Assembly (NCBI GenBank): GCA_037976565.1
Contig: CP137674.1
Location: forward strand, 6,863,789 to 6,927,788
Direction of reading: 5' to 3'
From: Mesocentrotus franciscanus
Lineage: Eukaryota > Echinodermata > Echinoidea > Camarodonta > Strongylocentrotidae
DNA: 64,000 nucleotides
The translations under genes and the position numbers were made by a program. Below are positions 32,459-44,636 of the stretch, piece by piece. How positions within the stretch are numbered: the stretch's first letter is position 1; each line of letters opens with the position of its first letter. The notes under the pieces were generated by a model. The model was not told the origin of the DNA. It ran no database searches and saw only the letters and a list, made by a program, of their open reading frames with translations.

Positions 32459-32685
32459 GGCCCGAATGCACAAAGGAGGTTTAAATTTAACCCATGGTTT
32501 AAATCTTCATGTACATAACCCATGGTCTAAAATTAGCGCAAAATAAGCGCGACACAGTCAGAGGTCCAATATTAGACGCGCGCAAGGCAAGGTACGCTTA
32601 TTTTGCGCTAATTTTTAAACCATGGGTTATGTAAATGAGGGTTTAAACCATAGGTTAAGTTAAACCTCCTTTGTGAATTTAGGCC
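32459..32685. mobile_element. Foldback MITE, ~227 bp
   Basis: Inverted arms of ~95 bases include CACAAAGGAGGTTTAA, CATAACCCATGG and ATTAGCGCAAAATAAGCG with their complements, leaving only a ~40-base loop. GGCC marks both outer ends. The element would form a long hairpin. Confidence 0.82.
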
Positions 32686-32747
32686 GTGTTTACTTCATAG
32701 CAACTGTATTTCAGAGCAGAGTTTTTATTTTTAAAAAGTGAACCCCC

Positions 32748-32801
32748 CTCCTCCTCTCTCTCTCTCTCTCTCTTCCTCTCTTTCTTTCTCTCTCTCTCTC
32801 A
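32748..32801 (+). repeat. CT-rich microsatellite
   Basis: TCTCTCTC runs, slightly interrupted. Confidence 0.9.
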
Positions 32802-33160
32802 CTTGATCTAGCCTTTTCTCGATCTCGAAACACCATCCTTCTTGATGAACTCTGCCTTACGATCGACCGGACGATTTATACCATAATATGGGGGCGAGTG
32901 CAACAAACGACATTTCTATCAGGTACTGTATGTAATGGTCTCTTCCACAGCTATATAGTTAAGGTATACATACAAGCTCTGGTCTCTTCTATTAATTAGC
33001 CAACCCTTCCCTCGCCACTCTCTCAGTTGTCTATGGATAATCGTTTGTTTCCATTCTTGACCAAAAAAAATGCCAATGCTATATTTATTTATTTATTTAT
33101 TCAGTCTTCTTTATAAAAAAATTTAAAAAAACACAGGGCAACCCCATGCAGTGCCACAAG

Positions 33161-33347
33161 CAGTGGCGGGTCCAGGGGCCGGGGCCCGGGCCCCCTCCCC
33201 TAGAAAAAAAAACAGTTAAAAACACCCTTTTTTGTTTAAAAAAAAGATGATGGGCCCCCTCCCCTGGCGCTCAAGGGGGGGGGGGATGGTGGTTTTTAAA
33301 AAAAAATCAGTTTTCGGAGGCAAAAAAAAAAAATGGTGCTCATTACA
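33161..33347. mobile_element. hAT-type MITE, right end lost
   Basis: The left terminus CAGTGGCGGGTCCAG is at 33161-33175, followed by GGGCCCGGGCCCCCTCCC, AAAAACACCCTTTTTT and GATGATGGGCCCCC, matching the element at 5323-5588. The right terminal repeat is missing, so the copy is truncated. Confidence 0.78.
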
Positions 33348-34559
33348 GTTTTTACATGTTATATGGATGATGTTCGAACATGCATTGATAGTGAATTAAA
33401 AAGTTTGCTTGCAGTATATGAGAAGGAGCATTTTTTATATTCAGTTCTTGGTTTCAGTAGGTATAATTGGCAAGAAATGGTATATCGAGTACAAAATATC
33501 AAAATTGCATCTCAGAAGATTACAAGGATTGAAAAGAGTTGAATAAACTTTAGCGTCTGTGTAAATTTTATCTTGGAAACAATTATAATTGCGCAGCCGA
33601 GGTGGGGCACGTCCCTCCACCCCATCGAAGGTGAAAAAAGGGAAGGGGACGGCAACGTTGAACAAATGATTTGACCCCCCCCCCTTTGGCCATGCTATTT
33701 CACATTTCATCCTCCAAAAGATACTGATGCCCCCACCCTTTTCAATGGCCGGAACGACGCAACTCCACTACTTGGAAAGAAATTACATACATGTTTATTT
33801 ACAGAATGCCAATTAGATGTATTTAATCTTCTTTGTATTTTTCCACGATAAGATACAGTATCAAAATAGTTGGCAAAACTAGTTCTAGCTGTCTTTTCTT
33901 TCTCACCTTCTTCCTTTTATATACATATATATAATTATTTCGTCGATTTGATCACACACTGTCTCACCACAATAAAACTGAAATTAAATTTAGCTAGGGG
34001 GGTTGGAAGGGCGGGTGGTGTAGTTTCTGGGAATATATTGTTGTTGTTATGATGATAATCATTCATATGTACGCACTCTGTTCCATGTTTTTTGTTTATG
34101 TTATCATTATTATTATTATTATTGTTCATTAATTAATCAATTTATTGCAGTTATTTTGGGACCCCGAGGAAGAACAGATTAACATTGTCGGTTGATCTGA
34201 AGCGGGTAATCCTTCGATCTTCATTTTAATTTTAATTTTTGTTTTTTCTAGAATAATCCTTTTAGTGTTTTGTTTCTCTATGTGTCATGATGATTGTATA
34301 TTATATTTTATGATCGTAAATAAAGCCATCTGTATATGCATACACAGAGTTTGGCCAACTTGCCAACTTGGGCTCGGCTGCTTGCCCAACAAAGCATTAT
34401 TCGTCATAATTGTTACCAACTCTAACTGGGTTGGCCAATCTCTCCTCATCAAAGCAAATTTTGAACATGTATGTACTCAAAAGTCTCGTTTTCTATCCAG
34501 ACGGGTCTATCTTTGGTTTCTCTTCATATAAAGTCATTGAATCCATGCCTTGGGTCCTT
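33348..34559. other. Intergenic, no gene recognised
   Basis: Contains a weak echo of the ~0.4 kb array signature at about 34158-34180 (GGACCCCGAGGAAGAACAGA) and an ATT microsatellite at 34100-34125. No coding features. Confidence 0.45.
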
Positions 34560-35362
34560 TCTGCGATCGAGTACTCTTCAAACGATATAGAGGATCAGCG
34601 TACATGCCGTGTTACCCGCGGCGCACTTGGACGTCAGAGGTCATGACAGGTCAATGTCCGTTGATTGGAAGAAGGCCATGAGGTTGTCGGCTAATTTGAA
34701 CTTGCTGGTGCCTTTGATATAGAAGTTGGGGAACGGGATGTTGGCGGCCATCTTCAATCTGCCCAGTTTCATACCTGCGCATGGAAAAAAGTTACAATCA
34801 AAATGTTAACATTAGGTGCTGCTCGTTACAGCGGTCGGGAAAGGTCACGATCGGAGAGATATGTTACGATCTCTGTAACTCTTCAGGAGGTCCTCTCGTC
34901 TCATGGACACCTTGTAAATCGCCGGTGAGGGCGCTGGAGGTGGCTCTTCCGTGACCTTTCGCTTCTCTTTGACCCACTGCTCGTAACCGTACCGTTGAGC
35001 AAAGACACGGCTTCGAGGTCGAAGAGGCAGAACATCCACTAGATCCCAGGTGCCGTCATGATCCTGACCTTGCTATCGTAGAGGACGATCGACGTGCGTG
35101 TCGTTATCGACGCCGAGTGTCTTCCCGACGTTGTGTTGATGGTGTTATGGTAGGGGGAGTCCTTGTCGCAGAGTTGAGGGAGGTTGACGTGGAAACTACC
35201 TGGTATGTGCAAACTTGTCTGTTTGCTTTGCATACCTTGTAGCGTCCAGGACTCGTAGTGGCCTTCCATCTGATGTCTTCTGTGTTTTCAGTGATTCTGC
35301 TATAGCCAACCTGAGCTCACCAACCCCGGGAAGTTTCCTCAAGTTGATACTGCTGTGTGCTG
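34560..35362 (-). pseudogene. Sulfurtransferase (rhodanese) pseudogene, paralogue of the gene at 26889-28735
   Basis: The same pieces appear in the same order: DGRPLRVLDATRYAK, HIPGSFHVN, CDKDSPYHN, VGKTLGVDNDTH, VMTAPGI, a broken LDGG segment, EQWVKEKRKVTEE, then after a short intron-like interval KMAANIPFPNFY and KCAAGNTAC. The last keeps an active-site Cys in a loop closer to the family form than the other locus. A stop replaces Trp after TAPGI, another stop follows DIDLS, and there are several frame changes, so this copy is dead. Intron 2 is reduced to about 70 bases and still shows a trace of the paralogue's minisatellite, so the copy arose by DNA duplication, not by reverse transcription. 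Confidence 0.85.
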
Positions 35363-36202
35363 GGAAAAGCAAGAGAAGTATTATAATGTGAATGGAATAA
35401 ATGCTCTGGATATATATATGGGTATTTTTAATGGGATTTCGTAGAGAGTCGGGCGCAATTTCGAAAATTTCAGAACCAGGGAAATAGAGGGTATCACAGT
35501 TGTCATGTTTATATTAAAGGGGACTAACAATTTGAAAGGAACCACAAGATCAACAGTTGCCTTTTGTGCATACTTAAGGTATTTCATCTTTGTTTTCCAA
35601 GGGAGCACGGGCCGCTCGTGCCCCTAACACCCCCTCCCTTAAAAAACACGTGTCGGCTTCAAGCCAACTATATGGAAGCATCAGCCGGCGTTGATCACTC
35701 TGTAGCTCTTTCCTTAAGATGTAACACAAATCCATGCAAGATGAGCCAGTACTGCACCGCTTTATGTGAACAAATCTGTTAGATAGACTTTAACTGTTAT
35801 GTCAAAGATAACCGATTGACTCGATAGAATGTTCATCGCATGACAACACGTACCGGTTGTAAGTTCAACTGAACATCAAAACAGTATCGAAGAGTAATTA
35901 TTGGTTCAATTGACGTCATGACATCGCAATCATACAATTATACGTGATGTAGTGTGGTATTAAACACAATACGTGTGGAAGATATGGTTGCAACATTCAA
36001 TTGGTTCACCCTGTCTGCAATTGGATCGAAGTCCAAAAATCTGACATTGATATTCCCCACAATTCATGAACATGTTTATGAGACCAATGACACTCATGTA
36101 AGCCTGTAGGCTGTTTTAGGCCATATTACGAAGGAAGCAGCAGCAGCAGGAGAAAAAGAAGAGGCAGTCGACTAGAGATCTGAACCGTGAGATACAAAAA
36201 AA
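35363..36202. other. Intergenic and 5' flank of the sulfotransferase-like gene
   Basis: No gene recognised. A GCA-repeat (GCAGCAGCAG, near 36137) lies ~60 bases before the start codon and is probably in the 5' leader. Confidence 0.4.
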
Positions 36203-38492
36203 ATGGCGACAGAAGAGCGTCGACGAAGCCGGACCATCTTGTGGTGCGTCCCGAGGACGATCTCTACGGCTATCACGAAGTGTCTGTCTGCCATCAAAGA
36301 CAATCAGATCTGGTTTGAATCTTACTTCTTTTGCCGTATGTTTGCTGGCGTGTGGAAACAGTCTCTAAACACGGAGTTAGCACCCGACTATAGAGGCAAT
36401 GAGGTGGCTTATCACCAAGTCCTTGATTCTCTTGCTGAATCAACGTCGATTCATTATAAACCAGAGTACATATCGTAAGTGATAGTTATACTTAGATGTC
36501 AACCTCATTTCCTCTCTGCATCTCCTCACTCTTTCAGGAACAGAGAAAATCATATTCGACTGAATTATCAAACATTGTTTATTAATTACTGCTTCATTCT
36601 TTTCGTTAGATATGTGAGTATATGAAAGAAATTATGAACTATAGATCAGGGGATCTCAAACTTTTTCGTTGACAGTCCAGATGTGATTTCCATGAAAGCT
36701 AAAAGGTCCGAAACAAGGAGTGCCATTCATGCGAAAACTCTTCCGGTCCTTCGTATACGTCAAATGAAGTAGAACATCTAACGTTACTATCAATTGATGA
36801 AAAGCCGGACACGACTCAATATTACCCAATTTATTTTTAATATTCAGACGACTAGCTACTCCTAAAATTTACATTCAAACACACTCACATTTTCACACTC
36901 TCCCTCTCCATTTTCAATTTTTCTTTTCTTCCCTTTTCTCTTTGTTTTCACTTTGATTGGGGGACGCATATGCCCCGAGACCGCCCCCCCCCCATACACA
37001 CGCACATTTTCAAACACTCTCTCTCTCTCTCCAATCCCATTTTCTTTTTCTCTGCTGTTCTCCTTTTCACTTTGACCCATGCCCCCCTTCCCACCCTCCC
37101 CCTTAGCTACTGCTAAGACGTGTCCGTTCCATATCTAGCGAACAAAGTTCATTATCAGGTTCAGCGTAGGAAAGTGGAGTACTGAGGGTATGCAGTGACG
37201 TCATGGGACGTGTCATTGAGGGCGAACTAATATCTTTAGGGTCAGAGTTCTTGAATAGGAGAGTTTGCCCAACCCGGTTCGATTTGGGCACAATTTGGCG
37301 AATACTACTTTGTAGGGCAAACACAAAACATAGTAATATAAGTAATTTCGTGACCAACTCAAAGCAAGTTGCCGTAACTCTGAGTATAGCTGGCTTTTAA
37401 TTAGGGTGGGAGGTGCCAGACTTACATAGGGGAATTAATGTGAAAAGGCAGTCGAGTCGGGGTGTGGAGAGGGGTCGTTGCATTTTTCTTTTCTTTTCTC
37501 CTTCTTGATGACTCTCATCTATATCTCTTTCCTCTTTTATTTAATCTCTTTTCTTTTTCGCCATTCGATTTCTAAAAATGGGCGGATATAATAAACCTTC
37601 CATAATTTGAAATTTACGAATATAAACCCTCCCCACTTTTACAAAGATTCTATAAATTGTTTCGTAATTCAAATTCTACAATCTACAGCACCATTTAGAA
37701 AACGAAAATCAAAGGTTAAAGGGTAATGTGTATCAGTAAAAAGGATGTATAGTCAGGACCAGGAAATGCCAGCAAAAAGTGTGCATTTCTAATGTTAAAT
37801 ATTTCTTACCCATGTCTTACAGCTTTGCATCCCTCAAGCGACACCTCGAAAAATCATCCAGCCCCCACGTCTTTCTAAAAGATATGGCTATCAATATCCA
37901 CGAATACGACCCAAGATATCTTCCAGACGGGTACAAACACACATTTCTGATACGTCACCCCCTTCGATCGTTCTTCTCTTTTCGCAAATCTGTGTACAAG
38001 TTTCTCCTCAACCTTGGAGCCTTGAAGGGATCAGCGGCCGATGGAAAAATCTTCGACCTCGAGCGAGATAATCCATATTATTCCCGCTTCTACGAGGACC
38101 AGTACGCCGTTTGGAAGTACGTTCGGGAGAACATCGACAGTCACCCGATCGTGATAGACAGCGACGAGTTCTTGGCGAACCCAGCCGAAATGTTGCCGAA
38201 ATATTGCAGAGCAATTGGGCTCCCGTACGCGGAGTCGCTTCTAAAATGGGATGCCTCCGCCGATGTCGTGAAGAGTTGGGAAACTTCGGCAGACGATCTC
38301 TTTGAACAAGCTGGTCATTTTTACGACACTGCGACCAGAAGCGGCGAGTTTCTTCCTTCGAGTGAAATGCCGTCTCGTGATCACATGACCCCTGATATCA
38401 TACGGTGCACCGATAGAGTGATGAAATACTACGAGGAAATGTTTGAGAGTAGAATTCGACTGGATAGTGACGCCGTTACTACTAGCTCTTAA
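36203..38492 (+). CDS. P-loop sulfotransferase-like protein, 313 aa, intact
   Basis: Two exons, 36203-36474 and 37823-38492, join in phase (phase 2) at YIS/FASLKRHL and end in TAA. The Met has a run of A before it and a G after, and no in-frame alternative upstream. Residues 11-25 (TILWCVPRTISTAIT) form the 5'-phosphosulfate-binding loop of PAPS-dependent sulfotransferases in the PR-x-STA form. Residues 132-144 (FLIRHPLRSFFSF) hold the 3'-phosphate-binding Arg and Ser. FLKDMAINI and FYEDQYAVWKYV lie between conserved helices. There is no signal peptide, so it is cytosolic. The family is often mislabelled branched-chain aminotransferase-like in invertebrate databases (from memory). The sulfate acceptor is unknown. 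Confidence 0.85.
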
Positions 38493-38752
38493 TAATGTAC
38501 GAAAAGTGTACCTAGTATGTTCTGCATGTTGTATGAAAATGTAAGAAATCGTTTTGCATCATTGGTTAGAAGTTTAATTTTAATTAGTCAGACACTACTC
38601 TGGTTAAGGATCTCATAGGAAACAACTAAGTTAGATAGGCATCATTATTTGCCGAAAACCTCTCTGGCAGTTGTAAAAAAAATGTTATCAAAAAGCATAT
38701 AATGACAAGCAGATAAAAAGAAAGAAAGAAAGAAAGAAGATATGTCACTCAC
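38493..38752 (+). other. 3' flank of the sulfotransferase-like gene
   Basis: AT-rich, with a GAAA microsatellite at 38720-38738. No canonical AATAAA seen near the stop. Confidence 0.4.
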
Positions 38753-38756
38753 TTGG

Positions 38757-39033
38757 GGAGTGTTTCACAAAGACTAAGATCGACTTTAAGTTAGACTTAA
38801 CTATGGCAGGCCGTTCATGCCACTGTTTGCTCTCACCATTTACTGGCATTGGTCTCTCAAGGGACGTACACATCTTGGTCACAAATATACAGAATTTACA
38901 TTTTTTGATCATTCATTATTGAAGTATAAAATATTATCTATAGATCATAACGGTGAGAGCATCCAGTGGCATGAATGGCCTGCCATAGTTAAGTCCAACT
39001 TAAAGTCGATCTTAGTCTTTGTGAAACACCCCC
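38757..39033. mobile_element. Foldback MITE, GTGTTTCACAAAGACT family, copy 1
   Basis: Inverted arms of ~85 bases begin GGAGTGTTTCACAAAGACTA and contain GATCGACTTTAAGTT and GCAGGCCGTTCATGCCACTG with their complements. TTGG on both sides (38753-38756 and 39034-39037) is a likely 4-bp target duplication. Two more copies lie near 55.1 and 55.9 kb. Confidence 0.88.
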
Positions 39034-39198
39034 TTGGTCTTCATTCTATAGTTAGTTTAAGCCAAGAATAAAATATATGACAGAAATGTGACCAAAAAAT
39101 GAATGAATTATTAGCTGAACTGTGTCACAATGATCAGTATAACTTAAGTATATCTGAATACACTGTACATTGTGTTTTTAAAAAGGGTAACGATGTTC

Positions 39199-39236
39199 AA
39201 AGGTCAAAAGGTCAAAGGTCAATAGTTCAAAGGTCT
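39199..39236 (+). promoter_or_regulatory. Cluster of AGGTCA half-sites
   Basis: AGGTCA occurs at 39201, 39209 and 39216, giving spacings of 2 and 1 bases, with a further AAAGGTC at 39230. Such direct repeats are bound by nuclear receptors, but the stretch also looks like a short simple repeat, and no gene starts nearby. Regulatory function is only a possibility. Confidence 0.3.
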
Positions 39237-39396
39237 TTAAAAAAGGAGGAAAGGGTAACGCTTCAGGTTCACCGACACCTTGTTTACATCATCATTACCA
39301 TAGCATCAGTCGTGAGTTAAGTGCTCTTAAAGGTAACCGGTACAATACGAACTCTTCCTAAGTTTTTGTTTAATGAATTCCTTACAGAAATGTAAA

Positions 39397-39690
39397 AGGT
39401 GTTGTGGTCTGGTGGTTAAGGCTCTGGACTGTGAACCACAAGGTACGGGGCTCGAATCACGCCAACGGCACTAATGTCCTTTGGCAAGACATTAATCTAC
39501 ATTTGCCACACTCGACTCAGTTGTTGTAAATGAGTACCTGGTAGAATTCATTCCTTGAATGCACTGAGCGCTACGGTTGCTGGAGCTAAAGCCGGTGTAA
39601 TAATATCCAAAGTCCTTTGAAAGCGCATAGGGACGTTATATCATAATGTGATAAGCGCTTTACAAGAAGGGTAGATTATAATTATTATCA
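39397..39690 (+). mobile_element. tRNA-derived SINE, near full length
   Basis: The head has GTGGTCTGGTGGTTAAGG (A box) and GGGGCTCGAATCACGCC (B box). The body shares GGCACTAATGTCCTTTGG, AATGAGTACCTGGTAGAATT and AAGCGCTTTACA with the minus-strand SINE at 24653-24940. It ends in an AT-rich tail at about 39680. Confidence 0.85.
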
Positions 39691-39726
39691 AATGAATGTG
39701 TCCTCTTGTCACACAATAATAATACA

Positions 39727-39977
39727 TACCCCTGTCACACCAACGAAACCAACATCGAGGCATCGTTTCACGAAACGGTCATAAGTACAAGTTCTCCGAC
39801 ATTCCATTTGAACGCGTTTTTTGCCCTCGTTTGAATGGGGTTGTCGTTAAACTTGTACCTATGACGGTTTCGTGAAACAATGCCCAGACCGACAACAGAC
39901 GGAACTAAACCATCACATTACTCTAAATGTTCCAGAATCGGTCGGTCCGGAGTCAATGTGGTGGTGTGACTGAGGTA
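39727..39977. mobile_element. Foldback MITE, ~251 bp
   Basis: Outer ends CCTGTCACACCAACG and the complement of GTGGTGTGACTGAGG are partial inverted repeats. The inner arms are stronger: GCATCGTTTCACGAAACGGT and AAGTACAAGTT pair with AACTTGTACCTATGACGG and TTTCGTGAAACAATGC. No coding. Confidence 0.65.
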
Positions 39978-40972
39978 TAGAACTCATCTGAAGAATAACT
40001 CTTAAAATGGTATCCACTCTCTGAATTTCTGTAACTGAATTAAATCGCTGAGATGAATGAATGGCATTCCTGATATTAGTGCATGGATGGGTACATTGTT
40101 ACGTAACATAGCCACGTCAGAGTAGTCCAGCTGCAAGCTCAGGTTTAAACAAGCATCATATCCAGGGCAGTTTAGCCCTCGATTTGAATTTGATGGCTGT
40201 GTAACAAATTTAATGCATACGTCTTAGTTTGTGAAGTCCCTCGATACAAATTATTTAATTCATCCGTTACAAATAATTGTATCTCAGTAGTCAGAATGCA
40301 AATTGCATTCAAATGTTGTTGCTAGGTAGGGAAATATTATGGCTTTCCCCTACTTTACAACACTAAATATATGCAATTTGTATTCTGACTATTGAAATAA
40401 TGTAAAATTAATAATAACAGGTGAATTAAATAATTCGTATACCGAGGTGATTTTCGAAAATGGCCTCTTCGAAAAGAGCAGTTCAAGACGTGAAGCATTC
40501 GAGTTGTCGACTTTGCATCGAGAAGCGAGGTAGACACGTCAAAGGTGTTGGTGCTTAAAAGAGTAAGGATGATGTCATTCTTTCGTTAATTTTTTTTTAA
40601 CAGCTAATAAACCAGAATGAATCTTTCTTGACATTGATTCCTCCAACTTTTGATTTCAAACATTTATATCAGGTCGGTTTCGCAACTATCACCTTTTAGA
40701 GTGCCTAACTCGGTTATGCATGCCAGGGATAATGGAAACAAGGTTTCAAATGAAAGCTGAAGTACTCTTTACTTCTGTTTAATATCTGAGATATTAAATT
40801 GAGTAGTTCTGAAAGAGTTGACCCTAGATCTTATGTTGTGCACGGACGATCAATGTGAAATCAAAATTCATATGTGTATTGATACCATATGAAATAAATC
40901 GAGTCATATTATACACAGTGTACTGTATTTGCGGTATAAAATTATGAAGTTTCTTTTCATGCTCTGTATTTG

Positions 40973-41075
40973 ATAATAGCAATAATAGTTCGTTCTTATA
41001 CAGCGCTTTTCAGAACCGCAGGCCCTCTCAAAGCGCTTTACAGATATATATTATTACCCCGGTCATCGGATTCAG
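40973..41075 (-). repeat. SINE 3' tail fragment
   Basis: On the minus strand, GGGGTAATAATATA, AAAGCGCTTTGAGAGGGCC and ATAAGAACGAACTATTATTG match the tail layout of the SINE family (CCGG-GTAATA and AGCGC words before an ATT tail). The head is absent. Confidence 0.6.
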
Positions 41076-41608
41076 GCTTAGCAGTAATTCGGTTAATTTT
41101 AATAGTAACTATAGAGAGATGAAGATAGGAAATCCTGCTTGTGTGTACATATTCACTTTGACTTTATGTTTATTAATATCATAGTACATTATGTTTTTAT
41201 CTCTTATATAGGAAATAATATATCGACATCTATTAAGCATGAATTTATATTTTATTTTAGCTGTATTGTTAAGCACATGGAGAGACTTGCAGTCTATTTT
41301 GCGCCTTAAAAGTCCATCTTTATTATATATTACATGTATCATTTCTTTTTTCTTGACTGTGATATCATAATAAAGGAATTACTACTACGATGGGCCATGT
41401 CTGTTTCATTTGTAGAAAAAGTATGATCAATGAAGTGGTGCTTAAAGACATACCAACTGAACAGACCCTGTTTCATAAAAACTTGTTATCAAGGACAATT
41501 TCTAAATTTCTACGACAAATTTGCTCTCAGCCAATCAAATGCCACGATTTCAGAAGCTTATAACAGTTATTGTAACTTTCTATTTATATAACTTTCATGA
41601 ACAAGGAC
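41076..41608. other. Intergenic, no gene recognised
   Basis: AT-rich; nothing recognised. Confidence 0.5.
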
Positions 41609-41772
41609 CAGGGGGGCGTTTCATGAAACAATTAGTCGGTGGTTTTCACCGACTAATATCATTTTCACCGACAATTTTATTGTCACCGACTATTTTCCAG
41701 GCCTCTGATTGGTCAAATTTAGTCGGCGCTGACAGTTGTTGGTGGACAAATGTTGATGAAACGCCCCCCTGG
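41609..41772. mobile_element. Foldback MITE, ~164 bp
   Basis: Ends CAGGGGGGCGTTTCATGAAA and TTGATGAAACGCCCCCCTGG are inverted repeats. Inside, a TCACCGACTA word is repeated three times and its complement once. The G-run start and TTTCA recall the GTGTTTCACAAAG family, but the interior is unrelated. Confidence 0.75.
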
Positions 41773-44510
41773 TCACTCCATTTACAATTATATGGATGGA
41801 TCACTGTTGGATACCCCTACAGGGTACGCACCCCATGGAATGGTGAAAGTAAAAGAAAGCAAGTAGAAAGGATTTAAGAGGGAGAGAGAAAGAAAAGTGA
41901 AAGGGGAGAGGAATTCAGACAACTGAAATAAGTTGATACGATCCCCTTCCACCCATCCCCACCACAACACAACACCACGCTCTGCAATAGACCTTGTAAC
42001 AACGACCCCCCTCCCCTCCCCCTCCCGACACCAGTGATCCCCTATATGGCTGGACCCGCTACGCCACTTAAACCATAGTTTATTGATCAAAGAACCTTTT
42101 TTTTATTATTATGATAGTATTATTTCAATCCCTGATTTACAAACGGATATGGGCGCATATACCGCGCGGTCACTGCAGTGATGTAGCAGAATGAAGTTTA
42201 ATGATGTCCGTGCTTGGTAAGCCCTATTATTATGTCAATCGGAATCAGTATCCTGCAATGGAAAGATCGCCACTTACGACAGACACAAATTAAGCACTCT
42301 AGGTGGTGCACTGTTGTAAGAGCAGAGGCGTATCCATGACTGCATGAAAAGAAGCCCGAAATTTTGACCGACCATAACTATTCCCACGGAATCGTTGACC
42401 CTTTGAATTCCATCCTCGATGTAGATTCCGATAAAGGGCCTTTTTCTGATTTTCTATATTTTTCTTCTATATTTTTTTTCGTTTCGTTTATTTTCCTTTC
42501 CTTTATTTCCTTTTCTTTTTTTCTTTCTTTGTTTCTAGGCTGTTTTTTCTCTTCTTCCTTTTTTATGGTACACCTTTAAAACATTTTCTTGATATCTCTC
42601 TCTCTCTCTCTCTTACTTACTCTCAGTCGGGAGTCACAGCCAAATAAAGATCATGGGGCATTCACCATGGAAGGGGCTCCAGCATGGCAAGAAACAGATT
42701 GGGGCTATATTATTTTATAGCATGCTGTAGCAAGACCCCCCACCCCCACTCCCGGATGCCAGTGCCCCTCTTTATCCCGACATCTTTTGCGCCACCGTGA
42801 CTGCATTCCCATCTCCGATAAGTATGACAATAATTTTTTGTTGTTTGTGTCTTCAGTTCCAACCAAAATATTCGTCAAAAGTGTTTGGTCCTCAGAATGA
42901 CCAATAAACACAAACATCTGGTGACATAATAGATTTGTAGGGTAAAAAAACAAAAAAGTATCTTTTATTTAATATTAAACACATTACGATGGTCCTTTTG
43001 GCTATTAATATTTTTAATATCTTTTTTTTTCTTTCAAAGTTTCAAGACAATTATTACAAAACACAATTCGACCGCTTTCATTTTGTTTTTATCATTACTC
43101 AAATAACTTACAGGCCGACGAGTTAAGTATAACTTAAGTTAGAAGTACTGTGACGGGTCCAGGGGCACCTGGGGTGCACATTGCCCTGCCTAATCCAATC
43201 TCGCTTATTTTAACTCAAACATTTCGAATGTGAAATATAAACGTGCCCCCTAGAGGTGCCCCATGTCACTATTTTTTCAATCCAAAAAGGCCGGCACTCC
43301 CGTGTAATACATTTCCCCCTTTTTTCGTCTTTGTTTGTTTCTTTCTTTCATTCTCTGTGTCAATTCTTTTCAATATTCTATTTTCTTTTCCATTTTTAAC
43401 ACGATGGCAACTACTTTATAAACCAACTCAAATGCAAGGTGACGTACAAGGCAGGTTGATTCTTTAAGTTTTGATACTTGTGCCCCCCCCCCCATCCTCC
43501 CCCCTCCACCAGAGAATCTTCAATCTTGGATCCACTACTTTAATATCCCTGTACACATACACATATAATTATATTATCGGATCTGGGAATGGGCCTTTAT
43601 ATTGTGTGTGGAAAACAATTAGACCCTTTCTTCCCTTTCAGTCACTAAGCTTCTGATCAGTGATACTTCACATTCAATCAAATCAAAGAACTAACGCCAC
43701 TTGTCTTGATTGGCAGATTGGCAGATTACATCAATAAACACTTGGATCGCCTAGACAAAGGGGGCATAACAGTCTAGGTCGATAAACGCTTTGTGACGTC
43801 TTTCAACTTGAAAAACATAATCAATACTCGCAACCCCCGATTAATTTGTGACAGGAATGCAATAATATAGTCGCTAGGGATCTTTGCTTCAATTGGCTTT
43901 TAAATCCATGCTACAAAGGAGACACTATGAAAAGGGGGAGGGAAAGATCTTCGTTTAATCAAAAGGACACATAATTATCCTGGGTTTTTTTTACCGGGAG
44001 GTCAATGTGGCGAACCCGTAACTTTAGTTTCACTATTTTCACAAATATATTTGTACTCATTTGTTTTCCATTCAGTTTATTTATTTGTTGTTATCTAGTT
44101 TTACCTTTTTTCAATTAAGTTTACTACTTCCGTGACTACTTTGTAGACCCCCCATTTCATTCATGAATTACCACGATAACCATTGCTAGCAATCAAATGA
44201 GTCCCCCAAAAAAAAAAAAAAAAAAAAAAAAAATCTCGGTATAAAGATGTTTGTCGCTAAAGTTTAATTGAGGCTATTCGATCAAATCTAGCTGTATCAT
44301 CCAATAGGCAAAAATTATATAATTCCTGTTTAACGTATCAGCAAATTAGCTGAGTCACCCTCCCCCTCTTGAAAAAAAAGTTGGTTATTGACACCCCAGT
44401 AGTAAATCATCCAAAATGCCACCCCGCCCCCCCCCCTTTTTTTTTTCCTCTCCCCACTAACGCGTTCGTACTTCTATAAGATTTCCACACTAATGTCTTG
44501 TCCGACTACT
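41773..44510. other. Intergenic, low-complexity, no gene recognised
   Basis: Contains pyrimidine-rich stretches (42470-42570, CT run at 42594-42613), C-runs near 43485 and a poly(A) run of ~27 at 44207-44233. Short open frames run through these tracts and have no domain. Confidence 0.5.
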
Positions 44511-44636
44511 CCAGGGCCCCTTAAAATAAAGCTTAGCAATTTAGCGTATGATTGATTGCATTGAAGACCATGTGCAATCAATCATTAAATTAATTGCACG
44601 ATCAATTGCTATAAGCTTTGTGTTACGGGGCCCCGA
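44511..44636. mobile_element. Short foldback MITE, ~126 bp
   Basis: The left CCAGGGCCCCTTAAAATAAAG and AAGCTTAGCAATT pair with AATTGCTATAAGCTTTGTG and CGGGGCCCCG on the right. The middle has further short AATTGCAC/GATTGATTGC inversions. Confidence 0.65.

Noticed and set aside
43151..43270. Inverted GGGGCACCTGGGG/CCCCTAGAGGTGCCCC as a MITE
   Set aside because: The arms are too short and imperfect and no flanking duplication is visible.
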